Shown piece by piece: positions 1 through 9,675 of a DNA stretch of 64,000 nucleotides. Location of the stretch: NCBI GenBank assembly GCA_031280615.1, contig JAITGO010000022.1, positions 1 to 64,000 on the forward strand, written 5' to 3'. The position numbers and the translations under genes were made by a program. The DNA comes from Desulfobulbus sp. GTDB lineage: Bacteria; Desulfobacterota; Desulfobulbia; Desulfobulbales; Desulfobulbaceae. Position 1 is the stretch's first letter. Each line of letters starts with the position of its first letter. Below the pieces are notes generated by a model. The model was given only the letters and a program-made list of their open reading frames with translations, did no database searches and was not told the origin of the DNA.

Positions 1-294
1 GCGGGAGACGCTCACCGCTTCCCCCAGGCTTTGGCAAAAAATCGCGTTCCACGGTGAGTTGGCCGATTTTGGCATGGAGGTCGTGCAACTCTTTTTCCTT
101 CTTGGCTTCTTCTGGCTTCACCTCGCCGGAATAGATGCCTGTTGCCGACTCCTTGAGTTGCTTCACCCATTTGTGGATGAGCGTCTGGTGGACGCCGAAT
201 TCGCAACTCAGTTCAGTAGTGGTCTTTTCCCCGGAAAGGGCCGCCAAGGCCACCTTGGCCTTGAAAGCGGGGCATGATTCTTGCGCTTGGACAT
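1..294 (-). pseudogene. IS3-family transposase OrfA fragment, frameshifted
   Basis: The minus strand encodes an IS3-type OrfA: an HTH region (AFKAKVALAAL, then ELSCEFGVHQT) followed by a coiled-coil stretch ending LTVERDFLPKPG at the window edge. This frame is open from 268 to 1. The only good start, ATG at 294 with GGAG 7 bases upstream, encodes MSKRKNHAP in another frame. One base appears to be missing in the G-run near 269-272, so OrfA cannot be made from its own start. OrfB, if present, lies outside the window. The element's right end is probably near 350, but no terminal repeat could be verified. Confidence 0.75.
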
Positions 295-457
295 GTGTGG
301 TCTCCTCGTATGGTTGAGTAGCTATCATACCTGTTCAAATCTTGGGGACCACTTCTGTAACTGCCCTCTCGCCCGTAAAGTCCCCTTGAAATGACGAAGA
401 GTCCATCGAACCATGAAGGCATTATCGCTTCCACTGATCCCCAATAAGAAACCTTTG

Positions 458-1837
458 TCACATCTTTCTTTTTGGTATTCCTTGAATAAGCGCTTCGATT
501 TCTTCAATGCGAGGAGCAATCGCGTCTACATTACCCTCGGCCTCGACATTGAGCCGTAGTAATGGCTCGGTGTTGGAGGAGCGCAGGTTGAACCGCCAGT
601 CGGCGAATTCGAGGCCGATTCCATCGGTGCGGTCCACCATCAACGGGTTCATGCCAATGAAATGCCCCTCCACTCGCTGCATCGCCGCCTGGGCGTCGTC
701 CACTCGATAGTTGATCTCGCCGCTGCAGGGAAAGGCGGTCTCACGGTCACCGACCAGACTGGAGAGCGGCTTACCGGTGGTGCTCATCAATTCGGCCACC
801 AGCAGCCAGGGGATCATGCCGCTGTCGCAGTAGGCGAACTCGCGGAAATAATGGTGGGCGCTCATCTCGCCGCCATAAATGGCGTTCTCGGCACGCATCC
901 GCTCCTTGATGAAGGCGTGCCCGGTTTTGCTCTGAACCGGGATGCCGCCGGAGCGGCGCACGATGTCGATAGTGTTCCAGGTCAAGCGCGGGTCGTGGAT
1001 GATTTTCTCACCGGGATGACGGGCGAGAAAGGCCGCGGCCAGCAAACCGACAATGTAATAGCCTTCGATGAATTTACCGGCTTCGTCAAAGAAAAAGCAG
1101 CGGTCGAAATCGCCGTCCCAGGCAAGGCCCATGTCGGCCCGGTGCTCCCGTACGGCCTCGGCGGTGGCGGCCCTGTTTTCGGGAAGCAACGGGTTGGGGA
1201 TGCCGTTGGGAAAGGCAGGGTCCGGCTCGTGGTGCACCTTGATGAATTCGAGCGGAACTGCTCGCTCCCGAAACCGCACCTCCAGGGCATCGACCACATG
1301 GCCGGCCACGCCGTTGCCGGCATTGGCCACCAGCCGCAGGGGACGAATCCGGGCCGGTTCGATATAGCCCAACAAATGGTCGACGTACGGAGAGAGTATC
1401 GGACAATGACGTAGGGTGCCGCGCTTTGCCGCCTTGGCAAAGGTGTTGCCGCTTGCCAGTCGCTCGATCTCCCGGAGACCGGTGTCGCCGCTGATCGGCT
1501 GTGCCCCTCCGCGAACAAGCTTCATCCCGTTGTAATCCATGGGGTTGTGACTGGCGGTGATCTCAATGCCGCCATCGACATCCAGGTGAAAGGCGGCGAA
1601 ATTGACCTCCTCGGTCCCGGTTTGGCCGATATCGACCACATCCACGCCGGCATCCATCAGCCCTTCGGCCACGGCTTGCTTGAGTGCCGGACTGGAGAGG
1701 CGGGCATCGCAACCGACCACCACGCTCCGGGGCCGGAGATATTCGCCGTATGCCCTGCCGATGCGGCGGGCGATGCCCTCGTCCAAATCCGCGCCCAGTT
1801 GGCCGCGGATATCGTAGGCCTTGCAACAGGTGAGCAT
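458..1837 (-). CDS. manB: Phosphomannomutase/phosphoglucomutase (ManB/CpsG type)
   Basis: A 459-residue alpha-D-phosphohexomutase that converts mannose-6-P to mannose-1-P for GDP-mannose synthesis. Residues 1-14 carry the family start (KAYDIRG). The phosphoserine loop TASHNP has its serine at about residue 96, and the metal loop DGDFDRC lies near residue 238. A C-terminal R-S-S-N-T-E-P phosphate-binding loop is present. The ATG at 1837 overlaps the manC stop by one base (TAATG); a GTG at 1846 is an alternative start. It is the last gene of the sugar-nucleotide cluster, directly after manC, so the two proteins supply consecutive steps of one pathway. Confidence 0.93.
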   Translation of the reverse strand: MLTCCKAYDIRGQLGADLDEGIARRIGRAYGEYLRPRSVVVGCDARLSSPALKQAVAEGLMDAGVDVVDIGQTGTEEVNFAAFHLDVDGGIEITASHNPMDYNGMKLVRGGAQPISGDTGLREIERLASGNTFAKAAKRGTLRHCPILSPYVDHLLGYIEPARIRPLRLVANAGNGVAGHVVDALEVRFRERAVPLEFIKVHHEPDPAFPNGIPNPLLPENRAATAEAVREHRADMGLAWDGDFDRCFFFDEAGKFIEGYYIVGLLAAAFLARHPGEKIIHDPRLTWNTIDIVRRSGGIPVQSKTGHAFIKERMRAENAIYGGEMSAHHYFREFAYCDSGMIPWLLVAELMSTTGKPLSSLVGDRETAFPCSGEINYRVDDAQAAMQRVEGHFIGMNPLMVDRTDGIGLEFADWRFNLRSSNTEPLLRLNVEAEGNVDAIAPRIEEIEALIQGIPKRKM

Positions 1838-3270
1838 TATTGGCACCGCCCATATCGATCGAGAAAACGAACGATGTCGTCTTCTCCCAGGTATTCTCCG
1901 CTCTGCACCTCGATCATGACCAGAGGGAGCAAGCCGGGATTTCCCAGCCGATGGGAGCAGCCGGCGGGGATGTAGGTGGATTCGTTGGCGCCCACCAGCA
2001 TTTCTTGGTCGCCGTTAACCACCTTGGCCATGCCGCTGACCACAATCCAGTGTTCGCTGCGGTGATGGTGCATCTGTAGGCTGAGACTGGCCCCCGGCTT
2101 GACCTCGATCCGCTTGATTTTGAATCGGGGCCCCTCCTCCAGCACGGTATAGGCCCCCCAGGGCCGGAAAACCGTGCGGTGCAGCCTGTAGGCATCGTGA
2201 TCCTGCTGCTTGAGATACGCCACCACCTTTTTCACGTCCTGCACCTTGTCCGGGTGCACGATGAGCAGGGCATCGGCCGTATCGATGACGATCAGGTTCT
2301 CGACTCCGACCGTGGCCACCAGCCGGTCTTCACTCTGGACATAAACGTTGCGGCTGTCGTAGAAAAAAGCCTCGCCCGTGTGCCGGTTGTGGTCGGCATC
2401 GCCGTCGATGAGCTGACTAACCGCGCCCCAAGAACCGATATCGCTCCACCCCATGTCCGCCGGCACCACGGCGATGTCGGCCGAGCGTTCCATCAGGGCA
2501 TAATCTATCGAAATGTCGGGAAAGTGCTCGAAAGCATCCGCTGGGATTTCCTGCATGGTTGCATCCAGTTGTCCGGAGGCGTTCATGGTGTGCCAACAGG
2601 CCTGCGCCACCTCAAAGACCTCCGGGGCGTGTTGAGCCATCTGGTCCAGCACCGTGCCGGCGGCAAAGCAGAACATGCCCGCGTTCCAATAGTAATTCCC
2701 TGCTTCCAAGTATTGTTTGGCAGTGTCGATATCCGGTTTTTCCACGAATCGGATGACCGCCTTGCCCACTGCCAGATCCTTGCCCGCCTCGATATAGCCG
2801 AAGCCGGTTTCGGGGGCCTGCGGGACAATGCCGAAGGTCACCATGAGCCCTTGACGGGCAAGTTTCCGAGCCTCAGCAACCGCACAGGCAAAGGCGCCCT
2901 GATCCCGTACCAGATGATCGGCGGGCAAGACCAGCAGACAGGCCTCGGGCCCGAACGCCTCCTTGACCTGCAAGGCGGCCATGGCAATCGCTGCGGCGGT
3001 GTTGCGGCCAAAAGGTTCGAGCAAAAAACGGGTCTGGATCTGTTCGTCGATGCCAGCCTTGTCCAGTTCGTCCTTGCTGGTGAAATAATAGTCCCGGTTG
3101 GTGACGGTGAGGATCTGCCCGCCTTCGGCAACTAGGGCAGCCCGCAGATACGTCTTCAGCAACAGACTTTGGCCGTCGGCCATCTGCATAAAGGGTTTGG
3201 GGTGTCCTGCGCGGGAAACCGGCCACAGGCGGGTACCTGCGCCGCCAGAAAGAATGACAGGGACGAGCAT
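1837..3270 (-). CDS. manC: Mannose-1-phosphate guanylyltransferase / mannose-6-phosphate isomerase
   Basis: A bifunctional type II PMI-GMP of 477 residues. The N-terminal nucleotidyltransferase carries [13 protein letters not shown] at about residues 8-20 and FVEKPD. The C-terminal cupin (about 365-475, [20 protein letters not shown]) is the isomerase and binds metal through its histidines. It makes GDP-mannose from mannose-1-P and can also supply mannose-6-P. ATG 3270 was chosen over ATG 3276 because the GAG upstream is better spaced and [10 protein letters not shown] is the usual family start. It overlaps manB by one base. Confidence 0.94.
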   Translation of the reverse strand: MLVPVILSGGAGTRLWPVSRAGHPKPFMQMADGQSLLLKTYLRAALVAEGGQILTVTNRDYYFTSKDELDKAGIDEQIQTRFLLEPFGRNTAAAIAMAALQVKEAFGPEACLLVLPADHLVRDQGAFACAVAEARKLARQGLMVTFGIVPQAPETGFGYIEAGKDLAVGKAVIRFVEKPDIDTAKQYLEAGNYYWNAGMFCFAAGTVLDQMAQHAPEVFEVAQACWHTMNASGQLDATMQEIPADAFEHFPDISIDYALMERSADIAVVPADMGWSDIGSWGAVSQLIDGDADHNRHTGEAFFYDSRNVYVQSEDRLVATVGVENLIVIDTADALLIVHPDKVQDVKKVVAYLKQQDHDAYRLHRTVFRPWGAYTVLEEGPRFKIKRIEVKPGASLSLQMHHHRSEHWIVVSGMAKVVNGDQEMLVGANESTYIPAGCSHRLGNPGLLPLVMIEVQSGEYLGEDDIVRFLDRYGRCQ

Positions 3271-3343
3271 GAACATTTCTCGACTAGACCGAACGATAAC
3301 TTTTTATAAATTTTCTTGGAGGAATCGGCAGTCGCCGCCCACC

Positions 3344-3892
3344 TTATCGAAATATCTCGGCTTGCGCAAGGATTGCGGCCGCCGCGTCTTTTGCCGCCAA
3401 CCGCGGCTTGCCATTGATGGGCCAGGCGATCGCCAATTGCGGATCGGACCAGAGAAGAACCCGTTCACTCTCCGGAGCGTAATACTCCGTGGTTTTGTAA
3501 AAAAATTCGGCGAATTCGCTGATCGCCAAGAAACCGTGGGCAAAACCCGGCGGAATCCAGAGCTGGCGTTTGTTCTCGGCGCTGAGATATTCCCCCACCC
3601 ATTGGCCGAAGGTCGGCGAGCCTTGCCGGATATCGACGGCCACGTCGAACACCTCCCCGGCCACGCAACGCACCAGCTTGCCTTGGGCGGCAGGCGGCAG
3701 CTGATAATGGAGCCCCCGAAGCACGCCTTTGACCGAACGGGAATAGTTGTCCTGGACAAAGCGGACCTCAAGCCCGGTCGCCTGCAAAAAACGGCGCTCA
3801 TTGAAACTTTCGTAGAAAAAACCGCGCTCATCGGCGAAGATTTTCGGCTCAATGATCAGCACCTCAGGGATTGCCGTGGCCAACACCCGCAT
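3344..3892 (-). CDS. rfbC: dTDP-4-dehydrorhamnose 3,5-epimerase
   Basis: A 182-residue RmlC cupin, the usual family length. Catalytic His62 sits in GVLRGLHYQ and Tyr132 lies in EFFYKTTEYY. It epimerises C3 and C5 of dTDP-4-keto-6-deoxyglucose. The frame is open further upstream, but ATG 3892 gives the canonical N-terminus (IIEPKIFADERGFF) and overlaps the rfbA stop by one base (TGATG), so the genes are translationally coupled. Gene order rfbB-rfbD-rfbA-rfbC in transcription gives a complete dTDP-L-rhamnose pathway. Confidence 0.95.
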   Translation of the reverse strand: MRVLATAIPEVLIIEPKIFADERGFFYESFNERRFLQATGLEVRFVQDNYSRSVKGVLRGLHYQLPPAAQGKLVRCVAGEVFDVAVDIRQGSPTFGQWVGEYLSAENKRQLWIPPGFAHGFLAISEFAEFFYKTTEYYAPESERVLLWSDPQLAIAWPINGKPRLAAKDAAAAILAQAEIFR

Positions 3893-4770
3893 CAAAACAC
3901 CTTTTCCTTCAAAATTGCCGACAGGTAGCGGCCATAACCGTTTTTCGCCAGCTCCCGAGCCAGGGATTTGAGTTGCCCGACATCGATCCAGCCCTGCCGA
4001 TAAGCGATTTCTTCCGGGCACGCCACCTTCAGCCCTTGCCTTTTTTCAATGGTTTGAATGAATTGGCCGGCTTCCAGCATGGATTCGTGGGTGCCGGTAT
4101 CGAGCCAGGCATAGCCGCGGCCCATAATTTCGACGTGCAAACGGTTCCGTTCGAGGTATACGCGGTTGACATCGGTGATTTCCAGTTCTCTCCGCGCCGA
4201 AGGTTCGATGGTTTTGGCAATGTCGACCACCTCGTTGTCATAAAAATACAGCCCGGTGACCGCATAACTGCTTTTCGGTGCTTTGGGCTTTTCTTCGATG
4301 CTGGTCGCCTGGCCGTGCTCGTCGAAGGCCACCACGCCATAGCGCTCCGGATCGTTCACCCGGTAGGCGAAGATGCTCGCCCCGGTCGTTTGCTCGTCAG
4401 CGCTGGCCAACAGTTTGTGCAAATCGTGGCCGTAAAAAATGTTGTCGCCCAAAACCAGGGCAACCGCATCCTTGCCGATAAACTGCTCGCCGATGAGGAA
4501 GGCTTGCGCCAGTCCGTCTGGACTCGGTTGGATCGCGTAATGCAGATTGAGTCCCCACCTGCTGCCATCGCCGAGCAACTGTTCGAAGCGCGGAGTATCC
4601 TGCGGGGTGGAAATGATCAGAATATCCCGGATATTGGCCAGCATGAGCGTGGACAGGGGATAATAGATCATCGGTTTGTCGAAAATCGGCAGCAGTTGCT
4701 TGGACACCGCCAGGGTTGCCGGATACAGCCGGGTGCCGGAACCCCCGGCCAGGATGATTCCCTTGCGCAT
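3892..4770 (-). CDS. rfbA: Glucose-1-phosphate thymidylyltransferase
   Basis: A 292-residue RmlA, full length. The nucleotide-binding motif GGSGTRLYP occupies residues 9-17, followed by [27 protein letters not shown] and [20 protein letters not shown] are both conserved. It makes dTDP-glucose from dTTP and glucose-1-P, the first step to dTDP-rhamnose. Its stop overlaps the rfbC start, and only 2 bases separate it from rfbD. Confidence 0.96.
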   Translation of the reverse strand: MRKGIILAGGSGTRLYPATLAVSKQLLPIFDKPMIYYPLSTLMLANIRDILIISTPQDTPRFEQLLGDGSRWGLNLHYAIQPSPDGLAQAFLIGEQFIGKDAVALVLGDNIFYGHDLHKLLASADEQTTGASIFAYRVNDPERYGVVAFDEHGQATSIEEKPKAPKSSYAVTGLYFYDNEVVDIAKTIEPSARRELEITDVNRVYLERNRLHVEIMGRGYAWLDTGTHESMLEAGQFIQTIEKRQGLKVACPEEIAYRQGWIDVGQLKSLARELAKNGYGRYLSAILKEKVF

Positions 4771-4772
4771 GA

Positions 4773-5672
4773 TCAGGATGTCCGGTGAAGTTGCTGCAGC
4801 ACATGTTCAAGCCCTTCCTGCCAGGACGGCAGCCGCAGGCCGAAGGTGTGCCGGAGCAGATCGGTCGCCAGCCGGGAGTTGGCCGGCCTGGCCGCCGGCA
4901 CAGGGTACTCGGCCGTGGTGATCGGCAAGATGTTTTCCGGCTGCAGTTTCAGGTCGCGTCCATTGCGCCAGGCGGTGGCGACCACGGTCTTCGCATAATC
5001 GCACCAGGTCGTTTCGCCGGTGGCAGCCAGGTTGTAGAGGCCATAGGGGAATGCGTCCCGATCCGGCCATCGCCGATACTGCCCGAGGATCTGCGCAGTC
5101 ACATCCGCCAGCAAGGCGGCCGAAGTAGGCGCGCCGAACTGGTCGGACACCACCTTGAGTTCCTCGCGTTCCCCGGCTAGACGCAGGATGGTTTTGGCAA
5201 AGTTGTTGCCGTATGCGCCAAACACCCAACTCGTCCTGAACACCAGATGCTTTTTCACCTGCCGACTCAAGGCCTGCGTCCCCGCCGCCTTGCTTTTCCC
5301 ATAAACACCCAGGGGATGGGGAATATCGGCCTCGGTATAGGCCCCGGCCTTGTGGCCGTCGAACACATAATCCGTGCAATAGTGCACGACCAGAACGTCG
5401 AGCTTGGCGGCCTCCTCGCCGATGACTTCAGGCGCCCGGCTGTTGACGGCAAAGGCTGCCTTCGGCTCCGATTCGGCGCGATCGACCGCGGTATAGGCCG
5501 CCGGGTTGACGATAATCTCCGGCCGCCATTCCCGGATCAGGCGGCGGATGGCCTGCTCATCGGCCAGGTCGCATTCGGCCTGGCCGACCGCCCGAACGGT
5601 GCCGAGTGGCGCCAGCGCCCGCTGCAACTCGAAGCCGACCTGCCCGTTCTTGCCTGTTAAAAAAATCCGCAC
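4773..5672 (-). CDS. rfbD: dTDP-4-dehydrorhamnose reductase
   Basis: A 299-residue RmlD of the extended short-chain dehydrogenase type. Residues 1-13 ([13 protein letters not shown]) form the NAD(P)-binding glycine motif, and the Tyr124-x3-Lys128 pair lies in VYGKSKAAG. It reduces dTDP-4-keto-L-rhamnose to dTDP-L-rhamnose. The frame opens earlier, but upstream residues overlap rfbB and look non-homologous. GTG 5672, with GGAG 8 bases upstream and 2 bases after the rfbB stop, is the better start. Confidence 0.93.
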   Translation of the reverse strand: MRIFLTGKNGQVGFELQRALAPLGTVRAVGQAECDLADEQAIRRLIREWRPEIIVNPAAYTAVDRAESEPKAAFAVNSRAPEVIGEEAAKLDVLVVHYCTDYVFDGHKAGAYTEADIPHPLGVYGKSKAAGTQALSRQVKKHLVFRTSWVFGAYGNNFAKTILRLAGEREELKVVSDQFGAPTSAALLADVTAQILGQYRRWPDRDAFPYGLYNLAATGETTWCDYAKTVVATAWRNGRDLKLQPENILPITTAEYPVPAARPANSRLATDLLRHTFGLRLPSWQEGLEHVLQQLHRTS

Positions 5673-5674
5673 GG

Positions 5675-6736
5675 TCAAGCTCCGTATTGTTGGGCCAGCC
5701 AATGGCGATAGGTGCCGCTGGTCACGTTCTGCATCCACTGTTGGTGCTCAAGATACCAACCGACGGTCCGGCGCAGGCCGGTTGTAAAGGTTTCCATCGG
5801 CCGCCAGCCCAATTCCCGTTCGATTTTGCCGGCATCGATGGCATAACGCCGGTCATGACCGGGCCGATCCTGGACAAAGACGATCTGTTCTGCATAGGAG
5901 CGGCCGTCGATCCTGGGGCGGAATTCGTCCAGGATGGCGCAGAGCGTGGACACCGCCTCGTGGTTGGTTTTCTCGCTCCAGCCGCCGATATTGTAGACTT
6001 CCCCGGGCGAGCCGGCTGCCAACACCCGCCGGATGGCATCGCAATGATCCCCGACATAGAGCCAATCGCGGATTTGCAGGCCGTCGCCGTAAAGCGGCAG
6101 GGATTGGCCAGCCAGGGCATGGTGCATGCACAGCGGGATCAGTTTTTCCGGGAATTGGTATGGGCCATAATTGTTGGAGCAATTGGTGGTCAAAACCGGC
6201 AGGCCGTAGGTGTGACGATAGGCCCGTACCAGATGGTCGCTCGCCGCCTTGCTGGCGGAATACGGGCTATTGGGTTCATACCGATTGGTCTCGGCGAAGG
6301 CCGGGGCCTCGGGGGCCAACGATCCGTAAACTTCGTCGGTCGATACATGCAGGAAACGGAAGCCTTCCCGCTCTCCGGCTGTCAAGCCGTTCCAATGGGC
6401 CCTTGCCGCTTCGAGCAGGCGGAAGGTGCCCACGATATTGGTCTGGATGAAATCTTCCGGCCCGTGGATGCTGCGGTCGACATGGGATTCCGCGGCAAAA
6501 TGCACCACCGCCCGCGGCCGGTACCGGGCCTGCAGGTCGACGACCAGATCGAAATCGCCGATGTCGCCCTTGACGAAGACATGCCGGTCGTCGCCCGCAA
6601 GCGAAGCGAGGTTTTCCGGATTGCCCGCATAGGTCAAGGCATCGAGGTTGATAACGGGCTCATCGGACCGTTCTAGCCAGTCGAGGACAAAATTGCTGCC
6701 GATGAAGCCGGCACCACCGGTAACAAATATGGTCAT
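5675..6736 (-). CDS. rfbB: dTDP-glucose 4,6-dehydratase
   Basis: A 353-residue RmlB, full length. The Rossmann motif GGAGFIG occupies residues 7-13, catalytic Thr133-Asp134-Glu135 lie in STDEVYG, and Tyr159-x3-Lys163 lie in PYSASKAASDH. It converts dTDP-glucose to dTDP-4-keto-6-deoxyglucose. It is the first gene of the tightly spaced rfbBDAC run; the membrane dehydratase gene ends only about 57 bases upstream. Confidence 0.96.
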   Translation of the reverse strand: MTIFVTGGAGFIGSNFVLDWLERSDEPVINLDALTYAGNPENLASLAGDDRHVFVKGDIGDFDLVVDLQARYRPRAVVHFAAESHVDRSIHGPEDFIQTNIVGTFRLLEAARAHWNGLTAGEREGFRFLHVSTDEVYGSLAPEAPAFAETNRYEPNSPYSASKAASDHLVRAYRHTYGLPVLTTNCSNNYGPYQFPEKLIPLCMHHALAGQSLPLYGDGLQIRDWLYVGDHCDAIRRVLAAGSPGEVYNIGGWSEKTNHEAVSTLCAILDEFRPRIDGRSYAEQIVFVQDRPGHDRRYAIDAGKIERELGWRPMETFTTGLRRTVGWYLEHQQWMQNVTSGTYRHWLAQQYGA

Positions 6737-6792
6737 AATTCAGACAAATCTTCGATGATGGAATTTTTTATCAAAAAACGGATAGTTTCCGG

Positions 6793-8778
6793 TCACACCG
6801 TGAAATCGGGCTGATATTCCGGAACGATGCTCCGCAGGGTTTCCTTGATCCCCCTGCTGTCCAGGACGTGGGCCTGCTCTGCCAGGTGCTCGAGCTGACC
6901 GCTGAGCACCGATGAAGAGGGCATTGTTTCCCCCCGGAGCACCATGATCTTCTCGTGATGGGTATCGACGATTCCCTCGCCCTCGGTGATCAATTCTTCA
7001 TAGAGTTTCTCGCCCGCACGCAGCCCGACGAAACGGATCTCGATCTCGCTGTCCGGCTCCCTGCCGGTCAGGCGGATCAATTCCCGGGCCATGTCGGCGA
7101 TCTTGACCGGCTCTCCCATCCTGAGGATGAAAATCTCGCCCCCTTCCCCCATGGAGCCGGACTGGAGAATGAGTTGGGCAGCCTCCTCGGCCGACATGAA
7201 ATAGCGGGTCACCTCCGGATGGGTGACCGTCACTGGCCCGCCCTTTTCGATCTGCCGCTTGAACAGTGGCACCACCGAGCCGGAGGAGCCCAGCACATTG
7301 CCGAACCGCACGCCCATGAACCGGGTGGCATGCCGGGAAGGCACAAGGGGAGCTTGGTCCGCCGGAGCCTGGTCTTGCATCCTCTGCCAGGCCGGGCTGA
7401 AGGCGCCGTCCCAGCACGAGCTGTTGTAGGCCAGCATCAGCAGCTCGGTCACTCGCTTCGAGGCCCCCATGACATTGGTCGGCCGCACGGCCTTGTCGGT
7501 GGAAACCAGGACAAACCGCTCCACCCCGTGCACGATGGCGGCCTCCATCAGGAGCTGGGTACCGAAGATGTTGTTGTAGACCGCCTGCCAGGGGTTGCGT
7601 TCCACCAAGGGCACGTGTTTATAGGCGGCGGTGTGAAAGACCACCGCCGGCCGGTGCTGCCGAAACACCGCATTCAGCAGACGCAGATCCTGAACCTTGC
7701 CCAAAATGGCGACCGTCTGGACGCCCTCGTGCTCGTGGCGCAACTCCATCTGCACGTTGTAAAGATTTTCCTCGCTGGCATCGAAGAGAACGATCAATGC
7801 CGGGGAAAAACGGAGAAGCTGCCGGCACAACTCGGAACCGATCGAGCCGCCCGCCCCGGTGATCAGCACCGTCTTGCCGGTCAGGTACTGGCCGATCCTG
7901 TCCTGCTCCAGCCTGATCTCCTCACGGCCCAGCAGATCCTTGAAGGAGATGTCGCGGATGGTGCGGATCGATACCCGACCGTTGATCAATTCCCCCATGG
8001 TGGGCAGGACCTTGAAGGGGAGTTGCGTCCGCTGGCACAGCCCGACAATCCGCCTCATCTTCGCCTTGTCGATGACCACCGTGGCAATCAGAATTTCCTG
8101 CGCCCTGGCGCGGCGGGCATGTTCGCCGATGTCCTCGACCAGCCCCAGCACCGGGACATTGAACAGCTTCATGCCGGTCCTGCCCGGATCGTCGTCGACC
8201 AGGCCCACCGCCTTGTACTGCAGCCGGTTGTTCTCGCTCAATTCCCGCAGCAGCCGGGCGGCGGCGTCTCCGGCCCCGACCAGCAGCAGCCGTTTCTGTT
8301 CCACGGGCTCGGCTGACCGGAAACCTTCCGAGCCATTGGTTATCCGTTGGCAAACGAAGCGGATGAGTATCCTGTGGCAGGAGATACAGCCAAAGGTGAA
8401 GATGCCGTCCAAGATGAAGACCGACCGCGAGAATCCGAGAAAATGGACGCCAAACACCAGCAGGAGGATGACCAGGGCGGAAGAAAAGAGGGTGGCCAAA
8501 GCGATATGGACAATATCGTTTAAGCTGGTGTAACGCCACATGCCCCGGTAGAGGCCAAACAGATAAAACGTGGGCAGCTTGACCGCCAGGATCAGGGGCA
8601 ACACCCCGGCGAATTGGCCGAAAACCGGGCCGTGCAGCATGGAATCGAAGCGAATCGCGTAGGCCAGATAGTGCGCCAGCACAACCAAGACGGCATCCCC
8701 GCCAAGAACCAGCCAGAACTTCGGATTCTTCGCCAAGGTCCGGAGCAACCGCCAATGCGAAGAAATTTTGCTCAACAC
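6793..8778 (-). CDS. Membrane NDP-sugar 4,6-dehydratase (WbpM/PglF/CapD-like)
   Basis: 661 residues. The N-terminal third has about four hydrophobic segments. A first Rossmann-like domain (LLVGAGDAAARLLREL) follows, then a C-terminal SDR domain with GAGGSIGSELCRQ. The motif STDKAVRPTNVMGASK carries Met in the usual Tyr position, which is characteristic of the long inverting or retaining UDP-HexNAc C6 dehydratases. The likely product is a UDP-4-keto-6-deoxy-HexNAc for surface polysaccharide. The start is GTG 8778 with only a G-rich run upstream. It heads the 8-kb minus-strand sugar cluster. The exact stereochemistry cannot be read from sequence. Confidence 0.88.
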   Translation of the reverse strand: MLSKISSHWRLLRTLAKNPKFWLVLGGDAVLVVLAHYLAYAIRFDSMLHGPVFGQFAGVLPLILAVKLPTFYLFGLYRGMWRYTSLNDIVHIALATLFSSALVILLLVFGVHFLGFSRSVFILDGIFTFGCISCHRILIRFVCQRITNGSEGFRSAEPVEQKRLLLVGAGDAAARLLRELSENNRLQYKAVGLVDDDPGRTGMKLFNVPVLGLVEDIGEHARRARAQEILIATVVIDKAKMRRIVGLCQRTQLPFKVLPTMGELINGRVSIRTIRDISFKDLLGREEIRLEQDRIGQYLTGKTVLITGAGGSIGSELCRQLLRFSPALIVLFDASEENLYNVQMELRHEHEGVQTVAILGKVQDLRLLNAVFRQHRPAVVFHTAAYKHVPLVERNPWQAVYNNIFGTQLLMEAAIVHGVERFVLVSTDKAVRPTNVMGASKRVTELLMLAYNSSCWDGAFSPAWQRMQDQAPADQAPLVPSRHATRFMGVRFGNVLGSSGSVVPLFKRQIEKGGPVTVTHPEVTRYFMSAEEAAQLILQSGSMGEGGEIFILRMGEPVKIADMARELIRLTGREPDSEIEIRFVGLRAGEKLYEELITEGEGIVDTHHEKIMVLRGETMPSSSVLSGQLEHLAEQAHVLDSRGIKETLRSIVPEYQPDFTV

Positions 8779-8906
8779 GGCCAGGCCCCCGCCCCTTGAT
8801 CAAGAATAGGGCAATCGGTTCGAGTACTCTTCATCTTCAAAAACAGAATCCGCCGCGTGGACGCAATCCACCCGACGCCTTTTCCCAAAGGTTCAACATT
8901 GCCCTG

Positions 8907-8937
8907 CTTATATCTCAATAAAGGGAATAAATTTCAA
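8907..8937 (-). promoter_or_regulatory. Possible promoter of the sugar-nucleotide cluster
   Basis: The minus strand has TTGAAA (8932-8937) and TATAAG (8907-8912) separated by 19 bases in an A+T-rich patch, about 130 bases before the dehydratase start. The spacing is longer than optimal. The rest of 8779-9179 shows no convincing gene; short open frames there lack ribosome-binding sites. Confidence 0.35.
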
Positions 8938-9179
8938 CCCATAAAATAGGTAAAACCGACAATGTTCAGCGCCAAGATAGTAGTATTGGCGCGCAAGAGC
9001 CGGTCTCTCTGCCCGCAAAATGCCCGCCGTGGCTTGATTCTCGCCCATTATCCCGTCCAGGTGAGGATCTACGGACAACGGCACCCATTAATACGAAAAA
9101 ATACGTATCGAGCGCAGATATGCCGGCATTCGAACCGTTGCCAAGAGCGAACGGTACCGCGCCACTTGCCACAAACCGC

Positions 9180-9470
9180 CTAAAACGGCGAGTTCGCTCG
9201 CAGATCGGCATATTCCCCGTTCCGCTCCATGAAAGTGGCCACATAGGAACACTGCGGCACCACCTTTTTCCCCTGGCGGCGGGCATCCTCCAGCGCGAAA
9301 CGGGTCAGAATCGCGGCCACGTTCCTGCCCCGCAGCTCCGGGGGCACGAAGGTATGGGTAAAAGCCAGGTCGCCATCGTCCTGTTCCACGTAGTCCAGTA
9401 CCGCGGTTTTTCCATCGATGTGCATCTCGAAGCGCTTCATCAGTTCGTTTTTTTTCGGTTCGTTTTCCAT
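9180..9470 (-). CDS. Small GNAT-like acetyltransferase (YjdJ-type)
   Basis: A 96-residue protein of the short Gcn5-like family. HTFVPPELRGRNVAAILTRFALEDARRQG matches the acetyl-CoA-binding beta-alpha unit with its RGRN/A loop, and VPQCSYVATFMERNGEYADL matches the family C-terminus. The start is ATG 9470 with a strong AGGAGG 8 bases upstream; the frame extends further but without homology. The substrate is unknown. It is divergent from the cardiolipin-synthase-like gene, and the 205 bases between them probably hold both promoters. Confidence 0.85.
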   Translation of the reverse strand: MENEPKKNELMKRFEMHIDGKTAVLDYVEQDDGDLAFTHTFVPPELRGRNVAAILTRFALEDARRQGKKVVPQCSYVATFMERNGEYADLRANSPF

Positions 9471-9675
9471 GTTGTTGCCTCCTGTCGTTGTTTTCTCGTA
9501 CACACGCCGGTGTTGTTGCCCCGGCCGGACAGCCCGACGCCATTGTCGGGCAATCGTGATGAAACGGCACGACCGCCGACCGCTCGGGTTTCTCTTCCGG
9601 CCAATCCATGATACAGTGGCGCAATCGCCGGAAACGTCCGCAAGCCGCCCTTTCCGCCCAAACGGTGACCGACCC

